Below are positions 1-7,677 of a DNA stretch of 56,194 bases, one piece after another. Source of the stretch: Azohydromonas australica DSM 1124 (GTDB lineage Bacteria; Pseudomonadota; Gammaproteobacteria; Burkholderiales; Burkholderiaceae_C); NCBI RefSeq assembly GCF_000430725.1, contig NZ_AUMO01000068.1:1-56194 (forward strand), written 5' to 3'. The notes under the pieces are model-generated. The model did no database searches and was not told the DNA's origin. It saw only the letters and a list, made by a program, of their open reading frames with translations. The translations under genes and the position numbers were made by a program. How positions within the stretch are numbered: the stretch's first letter is position 1; each line of letters opens with the position of its first letter.

Positions 1-87
1 GGCATGATGCTCGGCATAGTGCGTCAAGGTGAAGTTGACCTGACTCGATAACAGGAACTGACAGTAGTCCACGCGGGATGGATTCAT
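1..87 (-). CDS. IS701-like DDE transposase, N-terminal 29 codons (runs off the window edge)
   Basis: Reading the minus strand from the ATG at 87-85 gives an open frame to the window edge that begins MNPSRVDYCQFLLSSQ and continues to HYAEHHA. This opening (R-V-D-Y-C-Q-x-L-L-S-S-Q followed by TLTHYAEH) matches my recollection of IS701-family DDE transposases, whose catalytic domain would lie further left outside the window. The fragment is too short to be certain of the family. It lies directly downstream of, and in the same direction as, a truncated reverse-transcriptase-like gene, so the element probably interrupted that gene. Confidence 0.6.
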   Translation of the reverse strand, partial: MNPSRVDYCQFLLSSQVNFTLTHYAEHHA

Positions 88-150
88 GTCGCCGCCTAGT
101 GAAAGACAAAACTATGATCTATGCTTTCAAGAAGTTCAAGTTGAAATTAA
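1..150 (-). mobile_element. Terminal part of an insertion sequence (IS701-like), boundary approximate
   Basis: The transposase start at 87 is preceded by about 60 bases that contain a near-palindromic TTCAAGAAGTTCAAGTTGAA stretch at 127-146 and a TTAA at 147-150. IS701-type elements are known to favour YTAR targets with 4-bp duplications, so the element end may be at this TTAA. Only one end is in the window, so the inverted repeat and target duplication cannot be confirmed. Confidence 0.4.
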
Positions 151-162
151 TTCATGGGATTT

Positions 163-498
163 CTATGATTTTCTATCAAACTTTTGCGTAAGTCCTAGAT
201 AAAATACAATATCATGATAATTCCAGGGGTGTTGTATTGCAAAGGTGCGCGATGATAACAGGGATTTGGGATAGGAGATTGCGTTAAGCTTGCGGCGAGC
301 TAAGTCTTTTACATCTTTGTTGTAGGGTGTCGATTGCAATGATAAATCATTTGAGATGAACGTCGGGGGTAGAATATTGCTCTCCGGATAATATCCAACA
401 GTAAGAAGCCATTTTGCTATATCGTCTTTATGGATATTTCGAAGCAACTCTTCGGTTTCGCGGAAGTGCTTTTCAACTAAACTGGCTTGAATGTACAT
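163..498 (-). pseudogene. Putative defence-type reverse transcriptase, N-terminal fragment next to the IS
   Basis: This 111-codon open frame contains a block with W-L-L-T-V-G-Y-Y-P-E and L-P-P-T-F (about residues 30-47). A second block follows: SYPKSLLSSRTFAIQHP then NYHDIVFYL (about residues 75-103). Both resemble, from memory, the N-terminal region of bacterial 'unknown group'/Abi-type reverse transcriptases used in phage defence (pattern YPK..L..RtF.I..P..YhdI). The polymerase core with the YxDD box is missing, because the frame stops at 163-165 about 15 bases before the probable IS end. The same frame is open upstream to about 663, overlapping the end of the PIN gene, but has no ATG/GTG/TTG before 498. 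Base composition is AT-rich compared with the native chromosome. The family call is tentative; truncation is well supported. Confidence 0.5.
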
Positions 499-640
499 CG
501 GTTGGGCTTTTTCTTTGGTTTTGCGGAGGGCTGGGGTCAGGGGGCTCGGCTTGGATCTTACCTTTTGCCAAATTGGGGAGCCGTCTCTTGAGTTGATGAG
601 AGTGTTATGGAGGCGAAAGGCAAAATCAATCCTGGGAGCC

Positions 641-1660
641 TCACCATCTGTGCCTAGGGCTTCCTATTACTGCAATGTCGGCCGTGTCAAGTTCAAAGAA
701 GGTAATTTCATTAACGACGTTTGTCTTTGAGTCAAGTGTTACTTTGGCGGTTCCACTCAAAGAACAGGTTTCTAAAATCCATTCATCTTCTAAGTAGTAT
801 TCTTCATGATGACGATCCCATTCTTTCCAATTCAAAAGATGTTCAGCTTCAAGCGTGCCATCGAAAGTAATGGTGCATTCCCCGGCTCCGATAGCAACGA
901 TATTCATGTCTTCAATTGTGAATCCATGTATTTTTGTGCGTTTGACGTCATAGTCTTCGTTTGAGTGGTAGTAGTAAATGTCGGCGGCTATCTCGGCGCA
1001 TCTTTCTTCAACTGAATCGATATTTTCCTTGATGGATTCGCGAATGTTGTTGAGTTTGTTGTCGTCGCTAAGTAATAGCTCTGTGAGTGTTGGTAGTGAT
1101 TTGAAATAAAGCAGTGGCGCAAAGCGATCACACGCTAACTTCATGTCGCTATCTTCGGAAACTACAGCAATTGAGGTGCCTGTTTTGCGTGCATATTCTT
1201 CAATAATGGCGATCGCGAAAGCATCAGGAAACTCTTTCCTTTTTTTGCCTTCGCGAAAGGGTGGCGTGATGCTGTCGTACCATTGCATGACCTGTGTCAA
1301 ATTAACTGTACTATAGTCAAGTTTTATAAGGTTAAAATTTCTTAAAAAATCGCGCCATTCAGTAGTAGCAATCCGCATAACTTCCCAATCCATTGTGTGG
1401 CTCGTCATTTTGGGAGGGAAGTGTTTCCATTTTGCCAGAAACGGAGCTTTTCTACGTGCATCCTCCAATGCTTTCAGTGCTTCTTGAGATCGTTCCCGTA
1501 TTTGTCTCACGACTTCACTTTCCGTAGGTGCGGGTAGAAGAAGCTTCAGTGAGTGTCTCTTGGCAAGGGGTATAAAAGTAGATAATGCGGTTGAGGCAAA
1601 ATTATACTGCTGTCCTGCCAGGATACTGGTGTCTAAAAAGACGGCGGTGGGTAGGGACAT
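641..1660 (-). CDS. PIN-domain (DUF4935-like) predicted nuclease
   Basis: This 339-residue protein opens with AVFLDTSILAGQQ, the first acidic strand of a PIN domain (Asp about residue 10). A conserved-looking Glu follows in PAPTESEVV (about residue 46), then acidic residues around FPDAFAIAIIEEY and VVSEDSDMK (about 150-175). This is the usual order of metal-binding residues in PIN ribonucleases, and the spacing with a long C-terminal region (to ITFFELDTADIAVIG) fits DUF4935-type PIN proteins. Such proteins are common in defence and mobile islands. It is probably translated together with the reverse-transcriptase-like frame downstream. The gene is much less GC-rich than the chromosome from 1871 onward, which indicates horizontal transfer. 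The nuclease function is inferred from motifs only; the target is unknown. Confidence 0.7.
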   Translation of the reverse strand: MSLPTAVFLDTSILAGQQYNFASTALSTFIPLAKRHSLKLLLPAPTESEVVRQIRERSQEALKALEDARRKAPFLAKWKHFPPKMTSHTMDWEVMRIATTEWRDFLRNFNLIKLDYSTVNLTQVMQWYDSITPPFREGKKRKEFPDAFAIAIIEEYARKTGTSIAVVSEDSDMKLACDRFAPLLYFKSLPTLTELLLSDDNKLNNIRESIKENIDSVEERCAEIAADIYYYHSNEDYDVKRTKIHGFTIEDMNIVAIGAGECTITFDGTLEAEHLLNWKEWDRHHEEYYLEDEWILETCSLSGTAKVTLDSKTNVVNEITFFELDTADIAVIGSPRHRW

Positions 1661-1870
1661 ATTTTTTAATGTTTGAATGAGCTGGTGGTGTGTGTTGCCT
1701 TGTTGTCTTGTGTGATGGGACGGGGAATACCCTGCCTACATCGTGGTCCAATAATGTTTTGTGTATGCAGGCTGTGGGGTGTGCATGTTGAGGTGCCTCT
1801 GTAGTCTTCCGTTTCAAGCATATTTACATGACGACAGCGTGAATAAGTCACGATATTCGCGATTTCATGC

Positions 1871-2221
1871 TCAACTGCGCGCGCCCGCATGCAATCCCAC
1901 TACCCCCACCACAATCAACCCAATGCTGGCGAGTTTCAACGCGGTCACCGGCTCCTTGAACCACCAGAACCCAATCGCCGCGGTGGCGACGGTCCCCACG
2001 CCGGACCACACGGCATAAACCACGCTCAGCCCCAGCGTGCGCACCACGAAACTGTTGATGCCGAAGGACAGCACGTAGAAGACGACGATCAGCAGCAAGG
2101 GCTGCCAGCGCGTCAGGCCCTTGCTCAGGCGCAGGCACACCGTGCCGGCAATCTCCAGCACGATGACCGCGGCCAGCAGCCACCAGGCCTGGCTGACGGA
2201 CGGGATGAAATTCGGAATCAA
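1871..2221 (-). CDS. Small multidrug resistance (SMR) family transporter
   Basis: The product has 116 residues and four predicted membrane helices, the standard SMR size and topology. Helix 1 carries the essential Glu in AAVIVLEIAGT (about residue 23), which in this family binds both protons and cationic substrates. YAVWSGVGT (about residues 69-77) matches the conserved YA-W-G-G segment of helix 3. SMR proteins act as dual-topology dimers in the inner membrane and export lipophilic cations or guanidinium. The sequence does not allow me to say whether this is an EmrE-like drug pump or a Gdx-like guanidinium exporter. It is the last gene of the minus-strand molybdenum-cofactor run, 19 bases after moeA, but a functional link is not evident. 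It is the first gene of native GC content after the foreign patch. Confidence 0.85.
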   Translation of the reverse strand: MIPNFIPSVSQAWWLLAAVIVLEIAGTVCLRLSKGLTRWQPLLLIVVFYVLSFGINSFVVRTLGLSVVYAVWSGVGTVATAAIGFWWFKEPVTALKLASIGLIVVGVVGLHAGARS

Positions 2222-2240
2222 GCGGCCCGCGGGGCAGGGC

Positions 2241-3524
2241 TCAGATCAGGCCCTCGAAGGGCAGCACATCGACCAACTCGCCCGCGGCCACGTTGCCCTG
2301 CTCGTGCCCCAGCACGATCAGCCCGTTGGCCTCGCTCATGCTGCGCAGCACGCCCGAGCCCTGGCTGCCGGTGATGCGCACGCTCCACTGGCCGTCGGTG
2401 CCGCGCTCCACGATGCCGCGCTGGTACTCGGTGCGCCCGGCCTTCTTGCGGATCGGCGTGGCGCTGGCGGCGCGGATCAGCGGCAGCGGCCCCGCCGTGG
2501 CACCCGACATCGCCAGCAGCGCCTCGCGCACGAAGGCATAGAAAGTCACCATCACCGCCACCGGGTTGCCCGGCAGCCCGAACAGCACCGCCTCGCGCCC
2601 CGGCTCGCCGATGCGCCCGATCGCCATCGGCCGCCCCGGGCGCATCGCGATCTTCCAGAACAGCACCTCGCCCAGCGTCTTCATCACCGCCTTGGTGTGG
2701 TCCGCCTCGCCCACGCTCACGCCGCCGGAGGTGATCACCGCGTCGGCACAGGCCGCCGCCTCGCGGAAGGCGGTCTCCAGCGCGGCCGGGTCGTCGCGCA
2801 CCACGCCCATGTCGATCGCCTCCACGCCCAGGCGCTGCAGCATCGCCCAGATCGTGTAGCGGTTGCTGTCGTACACGCAGCCGGCGTCCAGCGGCTCGCC
2901 GATGGAGCGCAGCTCGTCGCCGGTGGAGAAGAAGGCCACGCGCAGCCGCCGCCGCACTGGCACCTCGGCCTGGCCCAGCGAGGCCAGCAGCCCCAGGTCC
3001 GCCGGGCGCAGCACGCGGCCGGCACGCAGCGCGGGCTCGCCGCGCTTCAGATCCTCGCCCGCCAGACGGCGGTTGTCGCCCGCGCGCACCACGCCGGCCG
3101 GCAGCAGCACCTGGCCGTCCACCAGCTTCGTGAACTCCTGCGGCACCACCGTGTCCAGCCCGGCCGGCATCACGGCGCCGGTCATGATGCGCACGCAGTG
3201 GCCGGCGGGCACGTCGCCCTCGAACTGCGCGCCGGCCAGGCCGGTGCCGGCCACCATCAGCAGCGTGTCGCCCTCGGCCGCCATGTCGGCGCTGCGCAGG
3301 GCGAAACCGTCCATGGCCGAGTTGTCGTGCGCCGGCACGTCGATGGGAGACACCACGTCCCGCGCCAGCACCCGGCCCAGCGCGGAGCGGATCGCCAGGC
3401 TCTCCACCGCCTGCACGCGCGGAACCATGCGGCTGATGAACTCCTGCGCCTGCGCCACGGGCAGCGCGTTGGGGTCGTAGCCGCTGAGGCAGGAAGCGAT
3501 GTCGGCGAGGGCGGTGTGGGTCAT
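2241..3524 (-). CDS. moeA: Molybdopterin molybdenumtransferase MoeA (copy 1)
   Basis: The 427-residue product matches MoeA, which inserts molybdate into adenylated molybdopterin in the cytoplasm. Visible signatures are DNSAMDGFALR near residue 65, FFSTGDEL about residue 195, TSGGVSVGEADHTK about residue 265 and FGLPGNPVAVMVTF about residue 315, in the normal order. Length is typical (about 400-430). It lies downstream of mobA and moaA on the same strand, separated from mobA by 182 bases of dispersed repeats. A second complete MoeA is encoded at 21861-23117. The two keep all core motifs but differ throughout, so they are old paralogs and may be specialised (for example molybdate versus tungstate), which is inference. 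Confidence 0.95.
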   Translation of the reverse strand: MTHTALADIASCLSGYDPNALPVAQAQEFISRMVPRVQAVESLAIRSALGRVLARDVVSPIDVPAHDNSAMDGFALRSADMAAEGDTLLMVAGTGLAGAQFEGDVPAGHCVRIMTGAVMPAGLDTVVPQEFTKLVDGQVLLPAGVVRAGDNRRLAGEDLKRGEPALRAGRVLRPADLGLLASLGQAEVPVRRRLRVAFFSTGDELRSIGEPLDAGCVYDSNRYTIWAMLQRLGVEAIDMGVVRDDPAALETAFREAAACADAVITSGGVSVGEADHTKAVMKTLGEVLFWKIAMRPGRPMAIGRIGEPGREAVLFGLPGNPVAVMVTFYAFVREALLAMSGATAGPLPLIRAASATPIRKKAGRTEYQRGIVERGTDGQWSVRITGSQGSGVLRSMSEANGLIVLGHEQGNVAAGELVDVLPFEGLI

Positions 3525-3539
3525 GAGTTCTTCTGGCTT

Positions 3540-3676
3540 GGTCCGTTCGCCCTGAGTTCGTCGAAGGGCTGCAGCCCGGCCGGGCCGCGGGGCTTCGACA
3601 GGCTCAGCCCGAACGGAAAATTTGGGGTTTCGACACAGCCTGTCCTGAGCTTGTCGAAGGGCTCAGCCCGAACGGA
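3540..3676. repeat. REP-like palindromic repeat cluster
   Basis: Three related units occur between moeA and mobA. One reads CCGTTCGCCCTGAGTTCGTC and continues GAAGGGCT (3543-3570); a second reads CTTCGACAGGCTCAGCCCG then AACGGA (3592-3618); a composite third unit has CCTGAGCTTGTCGAAGGGCT followed by CAGCCCGAACGGA (to 3676). The TTCGACAGGCTCAG / CTGAGCTTGTCGAA words are complementary, so the cluster can fold into hairpins. This dispersed repeat is common in beta- and gammaproteobacterial intergenic spaces. It probably separates the moeA transcript from mobA or acts as a weak terminator. Confidence 0.8.
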
Positions 3677-3706
3677 AAAACAAAACTGAAGTGGGTGGCA
3701 GGGCGC

Positions 3707-4300
3707 TCAGGCATCGAGCTGGCGCAGCTCGGCCAGCGTGTTGGCGTTGAAGAAGGCGGCGGCGTCGGCGAAGGGCACGTCCACGCGGCGGTGCTGCGCG
3801 GCCCAGCGGTCGATCTTGCGGCCGCCCTCGCCGGTGAAGCGCACCAGGCTCTCCAGCAGCGAGGCCTTCATCAGGCAGAACACCGGCTGCACCTGCGGCT
3901 CGCCGTCCTCCTCGGTGACGGGCATGGCGATCTCGGCGCCGGCCGCCTCGGCCGCGTCGGCCAGGCGCTTCACCAGGTCCTCCGGAAAGCGCGGCGTGTC
4001 GCAGGGCACCGTGACCAGCCATTCCGTCTCGCAGTGCTCCAGCCCGGCCAGGAAGCCGGCCAGCGGCCCCGGGAAATCGGGCAGGGCGTCCGGCCACACC
4101 GGCACGCCGAAGCTTTCATAGGCGGCGAGGTTGCGGTTGGCGTTGATCAGCATCGCGCCCACCTGCGGCTGCAGCCGCAGCAGCGCGTGCAGCGCCAGCG
4201 GCACGCCCTGCAGCGTCTGCAGCCCCTTGTCCACGCCGCCCATGCGGCTGCCGCGTCCGCCGGCCAGGACCAGGCCGGTGATGTCCTGAGGGTCGATCAT
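3707..4300 (-). CDS. mobA: Molybdenum cofactor guanylyltransferase MobA
   Basis: The 197-residue product starts with [20 protein letters not shown], the nucleotidyltransferase signature that binds GTP (LAGGxSxRMGxDK). [11 protein letters not shown] at about residues 95-105 is the second conserved loop. The family joins GMP to Mo-molybdopterin to make the MGD form used by DMSO-reductase-type enzymes. Its ATG overlaps the stop of the upstream small membrane protein gene (ATGA, 4297-4300), which implies translational coupling. Partner MobB is encoded separately at 21335-21868. Confidence 0.93.
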   Translation of the reverse strand: MIDPQDITGLVLAGGRGSRMGGVDKGLQTLQGVPLALHALLRLQPQVGAMLINANRNLAAYESFGVPVWPDALPDFPGPLAGFLAGLEHCETEWLVTVPCDTPRFPEDLVKRLADAAEAAGAEIAMPVTEEDGEPQVQPVFCLMKASLLESLVRFTGEGGRKIDRWAAQHRRVDVPFADAAAFFNANTLAELRQLDA

Positions 4301-4599
4301 GAATTGCGCTCGTCTTCGCGAATGGGCAGCGGGTAGTCGTCGGCGCGGCGCTCCGGGCCCTGCATCACCTTGCGCACCCAGCAGCCGATGGCCACCGTCA
4401 GCACCATGGTCAGCCCGAACACCAGCGCGCCGATGACGATGTAGTCGATGAGCAGCGCCTGCCGCTCGGGGTCGTTGGACAGGCCCGGCTGCACGAACTG
4501 CTTGGCCAGCTCGCCCAGCAGCCAGGGCAGCAGCAGCGCGGCGGCCGAAGTGGCGGCCAGCCAGCGCCGGCAGGAACCGCCGGCGGGTATCAATCCCAT
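4297..4599 (-). CDS. Small two-helix membrane protein in the moaA-mobA run
   Basis: The gene encodes 100 residues with two hydrophobic segments (about 15-30, [17 protein letters not shown]; and about 50-72, [19 protein letters not shown]) and a charged C-terminal tail. I chose the ATG at 4597-4599 because it lies 2 bases after the moaA stop and leaves out an upstream extension that is only the Arg/Ala-rich antisense of moaA. It ends in an ATGA overlap with mobA. I do not recognise the family. Its tight position between moaA and mobA suggests co-expression with cofactor synthesis, but no role can be assigned. Confidence 0.7.
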   Translation of the reverse strand: MGLIPAGGSCRRWLAATSAAALLLPWLLGELAKQFVQPGLSNDPERQALLIDYIVIGALVFGLTMVLTVAIGCWVRKVMQGPERRADDYPLPIREDERNS

Positions 4600-4601
4600 G
4601 T

Positions 4602-5726
4602 TCAGCCTCCGATGTAGTGCATCTCGACGCGGCGCCGGCCGCTGCCCTGGTCGGCCGCCTGCGCGCCGCGCAGCTCGGAGTAGCGGTCCTCGCGCTCCTG
4701 CCAGATCAGCCCGATGGCGCCGGCAATCTCCGCGTCGCTGGCGCCGCCGCGCAGCAGCGCGCGCAGGTCCTGCCCCTGCGAGGCGAACAGGCACAAATAG
4801 AGGCGGCCTTCGGTCGAGAGCCGCGCGCGGTTGCAGTCGCCGCAGAAGGCCTGCGTCACGCTGGAGATCAGCCCGATCTCGCCCGCGCCGTCCACGTAGC
4901 GCCAGCGCTCGGCCGTCTCGCCCGTGGCGTTGGGCTCCAGCGGCTCCAGCGGGAACACCTCGTGGATGCGCTCGCGCACCTGTGCCGAAGGCAGCACGTC
5001 GTTCATGCGCCAGCCGTTGGAGCTGCCGACGTCCATGAACTCGATGAAGCGCAGGATCACCTGCCCGTCGTAGTGCTCCCGGAACCAGCGCGCCATGGGC
5101 ACGATCTCGTGGTCGTTGGTGCCGCGCTTGACGACCATGTTCACCTTGATCGGCCCCAGCCCCACCCGGCGCGCCTCCTCGATGCCAGCCAGCACCTCGG
5201 CGACGGGGAAGTCCACGTCGTTCATGCGGCGGAACACGGCGTCGTCCAGCGCGTCCAGGCTCACCGTCACGCGCTTCAGGCCCGCGTCCTTCAGCGCCTG
5301 CGCCTTGCGCGCCAGCAGCGTGGCGTTGGTGGTGAGCGTGAGGTCCAGCGGCTGCCCGTCGGGCGTGCGCAGCTCGGAGAGCATGCCGATCAGGGTCTCG
5401 ACGTTCTTGCGCAGCAGCGGCTCGCCGCCGGTGAGGCGGAGCTTGTGCACGCCGTGCGCGGCGAAGAGGCGCGCCAGCCGCGTGATCTCCTCGAAGCTCA
5501 GCAGCGACGACTGCGGCAGGAAGCCGTAGTCGTTGGTGAAGATCTCCTTGGGCATGCAGTAGCTGCAGCGGAAGTTGCAGCGGTCCGTGACGGAGATGCG
5601 CAAATCGTGCAGCGGCCGGCCGAGGCGGTCGGACAGCAGCCCGCTGGGGGGCGTGAGCTGCTCGGGAATGCGAGGCGTCGCCGCGGCGTAGCGCAGGTCG
5701 GCAATGGGAATCGCTCGTTCGGCCAT
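4602..5726 (-). CDS. moaA: GTP 3',8-cyclase MoaA
   Basis: MoaA is a radical-SAM enzyme that, with MoaC, converts GTP to cyclic pyranopterin monophosphate, the first step of molybdenum-cofactor synthesis. The 374-residue product has the SAM-cluster motif [11 protein letters not shown] (C-x3-C-x2-C, about residues 51-58), GGEPLLR, and the second [4Fe-4S] site [11 protein letters not shown] with a later Cys in LYLCLF near residue 300. It ends in the conserved GG. Expression probably starts at a promoter whose -10 box lies 6 bases before the ATG, so the mRNA would be leaderless. No molybdenum-cofactor riboswitch can fit there. Confidence 0.96.
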   Translation of the reverse strand: MAERAIPIADLRYAAATPRIPEQLTPPSGLLSDRLGRPLHDLRISVTDRCNFRCSYCMPKEIFTNDYGFLPQSSLLSFEEITRLARLFAAHGVHKLRLTGGEPLLRKNVETLIGMLSELRTPDGQPLDLTLTTNATLLARKAQALKDAGLKRVTVSLDALDDAVFRRMNDVDFPVAEVLAGIEEARRVGLGPIKVNMVVKRGTNDHEIVPMARWFREHYDGQVILRFIEFMDVGSSNGWRMNDVLPSAQVRERIHEVFPLEPLEPNATGETAERWRYVDGAGEIGLISSVTQAFCGDCNRARLSTEGRLYLCLFASQGQDLRALLRGGASDAEIAGAIGLIWQEREDRYSELRGAQAADQGSGRRRVEMHYIGG

Positions 5727-5732
5727 CCCCCG

Positions 5733-5738
5733 ATTGTG
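5733..5738 (-). promoter_or_regulatory. -10 element of a predicted leaderless moaA promoter
   Basis: On the minus strand the sequence reads CACAAT-CGGGGG-ATG. A -10 hexamer exactly 6 bases before the start codon would place transcription initiation at or next to the A of the ATG. No Shine-Dalgarno sequence lies in the 6-base gap. Confidence 0.5.
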
Positions 5739-5814
5739 CCGTTCCCTCCGAAGCAGGGATTTGAAGCAGGTTGGGTTTGCGTCACCCGGGCGCCGGCCGG
5801 CGCCGCGCGGCGTC

Positions 5815-6426
5815 TCAGGGGCTGGGCTGGGCGTTCACGCCGCGCAGCATCTGCGTGCCGTCGGCGCCGGGCACGCGGCGCGCGCCCGTGAAGCGGCGCG
5901 CCCAGTAGGCCTCGCGCATGTCCTCCACGCGCACCACCTGGCCGGTGCGCGGCGCGTGGATGAACTTGCCGTCGCCGACGTAGATGCCCACGTGCGAGAA
6001 GGTGCGGCGCAGCGTGTTGAAGAACACCAGGTCGCCCGGCTTGAGCTCCTCGCGGCCCACGTTCTCCAGGCCGTCGGCCTTGGCCTGCTCGTCGGCGCGG
6101 CGCGGCAGCACCAGGCCCAGCGTCTGTTCGAACACGTGGCGCGTGAAGCCGCTGCAGTCGAAACCCGTCTCGGCCGTGTTGCCGCCGCGGCGGTAGGGCA
6201 CGCCCAGGAAGTCGAAGGCGGAAAGCACCAGGTCCGAAGCCCGGTCCCGCATGTTCTGCATCAGCGGCATGGCCTTGGCAGGCAGCAGGCCGCGGTCGAT
6301 CAGCAGTTGCGTGACGCCATCCGCAGGCGCGACCGGGGCCGGGCTGTCGGCCGGCGGGGCCGCCTTCACACCGACTGTGGCGAGAAGGCAACAAGACAGC
6401 AGCAGGGATGGCAGGGCTTTCTTCAC
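5815..6426 (-). CDS. NlpC/P60 cell-wall hydrolase, secreted
   Basis: The C-terminal half is an NlpC/P60 cysteine peptidase: catalytic Cys in [13 protein letters not shown], His in [18 protein letters not shown]. The family cleaves peptide bonds in peptidoglycan stems. I place the start at the GTG at 6424-6426, which gives 203 residues beginning [22 protein letters not shown], a good Sec signal peptide. The open frame extends upstream to 6561, but that extension is charged and lies in the intergenic region shared with the divergent acuI. The signal contains LLSC, so a lipoprotein cannot be fully excluded. The gene is separate from the moaA unit downstream (88-base gap). Confidence 0.85.
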   Translation of the reverse strand: MKKALPSLLLSCCLLATVGVKAAPPADSPAPVAPADGVTQLLIDRGLLPAKAMPLMQNMRDRASDLVLSAFDFLGVPYRRGGNTAETGFDCSGFTRHVFEQTLGLVLPRRADEQAKADGLENVGREELKPGDLVFFNTLRRTFSHVGIYVGDGKFIHAPRTGQVVRVEDMREAYWARRFTGARRVPGADGTQMLRGVNAQPSP

Positions 6427-6586
6427 GGGCGCGGAGGTTACCACGCTCGGGGGATGGATTTTTTCGCTTTTCCTGCTTCCTTTTCCCACCTTGCGGTGCG
6501 TCAGCATGCCGTCAGGGCTTCGGCATGCAATCCCACCCTCAGAACATGAGCCGCCGGCCACCGGTCGCCATCAGGAGACGCACCCC

Positions 6587-7570
6587 ATGTTGTTCAAGGC
6601 CCTGTACCTGCAGAAGGACGAGAGCGGTTTCAGCGCCCAGGTGCGCGAGCTGCCCGCGCTCGAACCGGGCGACGGCGAGGTGCTGGTGGGCGTCGAGTAC
6701 TCGACGCTGAACTTCAAGGACGGCCTGGCCATCACTAATCGCGCGCCCGTGGTGCGCAGCTTCCCGATAGTGCCGGGCATCGACGGCGCGGGTACGGTGC
6801 TGGCGAGCCGGCATCCGGACTTCAAGCCCGGCGACCGCGTGCTGAGCACCGGCGCCGACGTGGGCGAGCTGCGCTGGGGCTGCCTGGCGCAGCAGGCGGT
6901 GCTGCCGCCCGACGGGCTGGTCAAGCTGCCCGAGGGCTTCAGCGCCCGCCACGCCATGGCGGTGGGCACGGCCGGCTTCACGGCGGCGCTGGCGGTGCTG
7001 GCGCTGGAGCAACACGGCCTCAAGCCTGGCAGCGAGGTGCTGGTGACGGGCGCCACCGGCGGCGTGGGCAGCATCGCGCTGGCGCTGCTGGCGCGCGCCG
7101 GTCACCGCGTCACGGCGCTCACGGGCAAGCCGGCGGAAGCCGACTACCTGCGCGAGCTGGGCGCGGCCGAGGTGCTGGACCGCGCCACGCTGGCCGCCCC
7201 GGGCAAGCCGCTGCAGAAGGAGCGCTGGGACGGCGTGGTGGACGCGCTGGGCAGCCACACGCTCATCAATGCGCTGGCGCAAACGAAGCGGCACGGCACC
7301 GTGGCAGCCTGCGGGCTGGCGCAGGGCGGCGACCTGCCGGGCACGGTGATGCCCTTCATCCTGCGCGGGGTCACGCTCGCCGGCGTCGACAGCGTGTGGG
7401 CGACGCGCCCGCAGCGCGAGGCGGCCTGGCAGCGCGTGTTCGAGGCCCTGGACACCACGCTGCTGGAGCGCATCACCGAGGAGCTGCCGCTGTCGCAGGC
7501 CCAGGACGGCGCCCGCGCGCTGATGGAAGGTCGGGTGCGCGGCCGCATCGTGGTACGCATCGACGGTTGA
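6587..7570 (+). CDS. acuI: Acrylyl-CoA reductase AcuI-like (YhdH family MDR oxidoreductase)
   Basis: This 327-residue medium-chain dehydrogenase/reductase matches AcuI/YhdH, which reduces acryloyl-CoA to propionyl-CoA with NADPH. The N-terminus MLFKALYLQKDESGFSAQV, STLNFKDGLAI, the fold-typical VTGATGGVGSIAL nucleotide loop (about residue 150), and GTAGFTAALAV are all as expected, and there are no zinc ligands. The ATG at 6587 follows AGGAG by 9 bases, so the long upstream extension is rejected. It is followed in the same direction by prpE, so both proteins would feed propionyl-CoA. This supports the AcuI assignment. Confidence 0.88.
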   Translation: MLFKALYLQKDESGFSAQVRELPALEPGDGEVLVGVEYSTLNFKDGLAITNRAPVVRSFPIVPGIDGAGTVLASRHPDFKPGDRVLSTGADVGELRWGCLAQQAVLPPDGLVKLPEGFSARHAMAVGTAGFTAALAVLALEQHGLKPGSEVLVTGATGGVGSIALALLARAGHRVTALTGKPAEADYLRELGAAEVLDRATLAAPGKPLQKERWDGVVDALGSHTLINALAQTKRHGTVAACGLAQGGDLPGTVMPFILRGVTLAGVDSVWATRPQREAAWQRVFEALDTTLLERITEELPLSQAQDGARALMEGRVRGRIVVRIDG

Positions 7571-7677
7571 GCGTTGAACGGTTGAACTGAAGACTGAGAG
7601 CGCGCGAGGCAGCGCCGGGCACTGCCGTCACGCCAGATTTTGAATTCATTATTTCGCATCCAAAGAGGAGCCACAGC

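Noticed and set aside
1602..1890. Small minus-strand open frames between the PIN gene and the SMR gene
   Set aside because: They overlap each other in different phases, have no ribosome-binding site, and encode His/Thr-rich sequence without a recognisable fold. The 210-base gap is treated as intergenic.
5727..5814. Molybdenum-cofactor riboswitch upstream of moaA
   Set aside because: The gap between moaA and the upstream gene is only 88 bases, no Moco-type stems were seen, and a -10 element lies 6 bases before the ATG.
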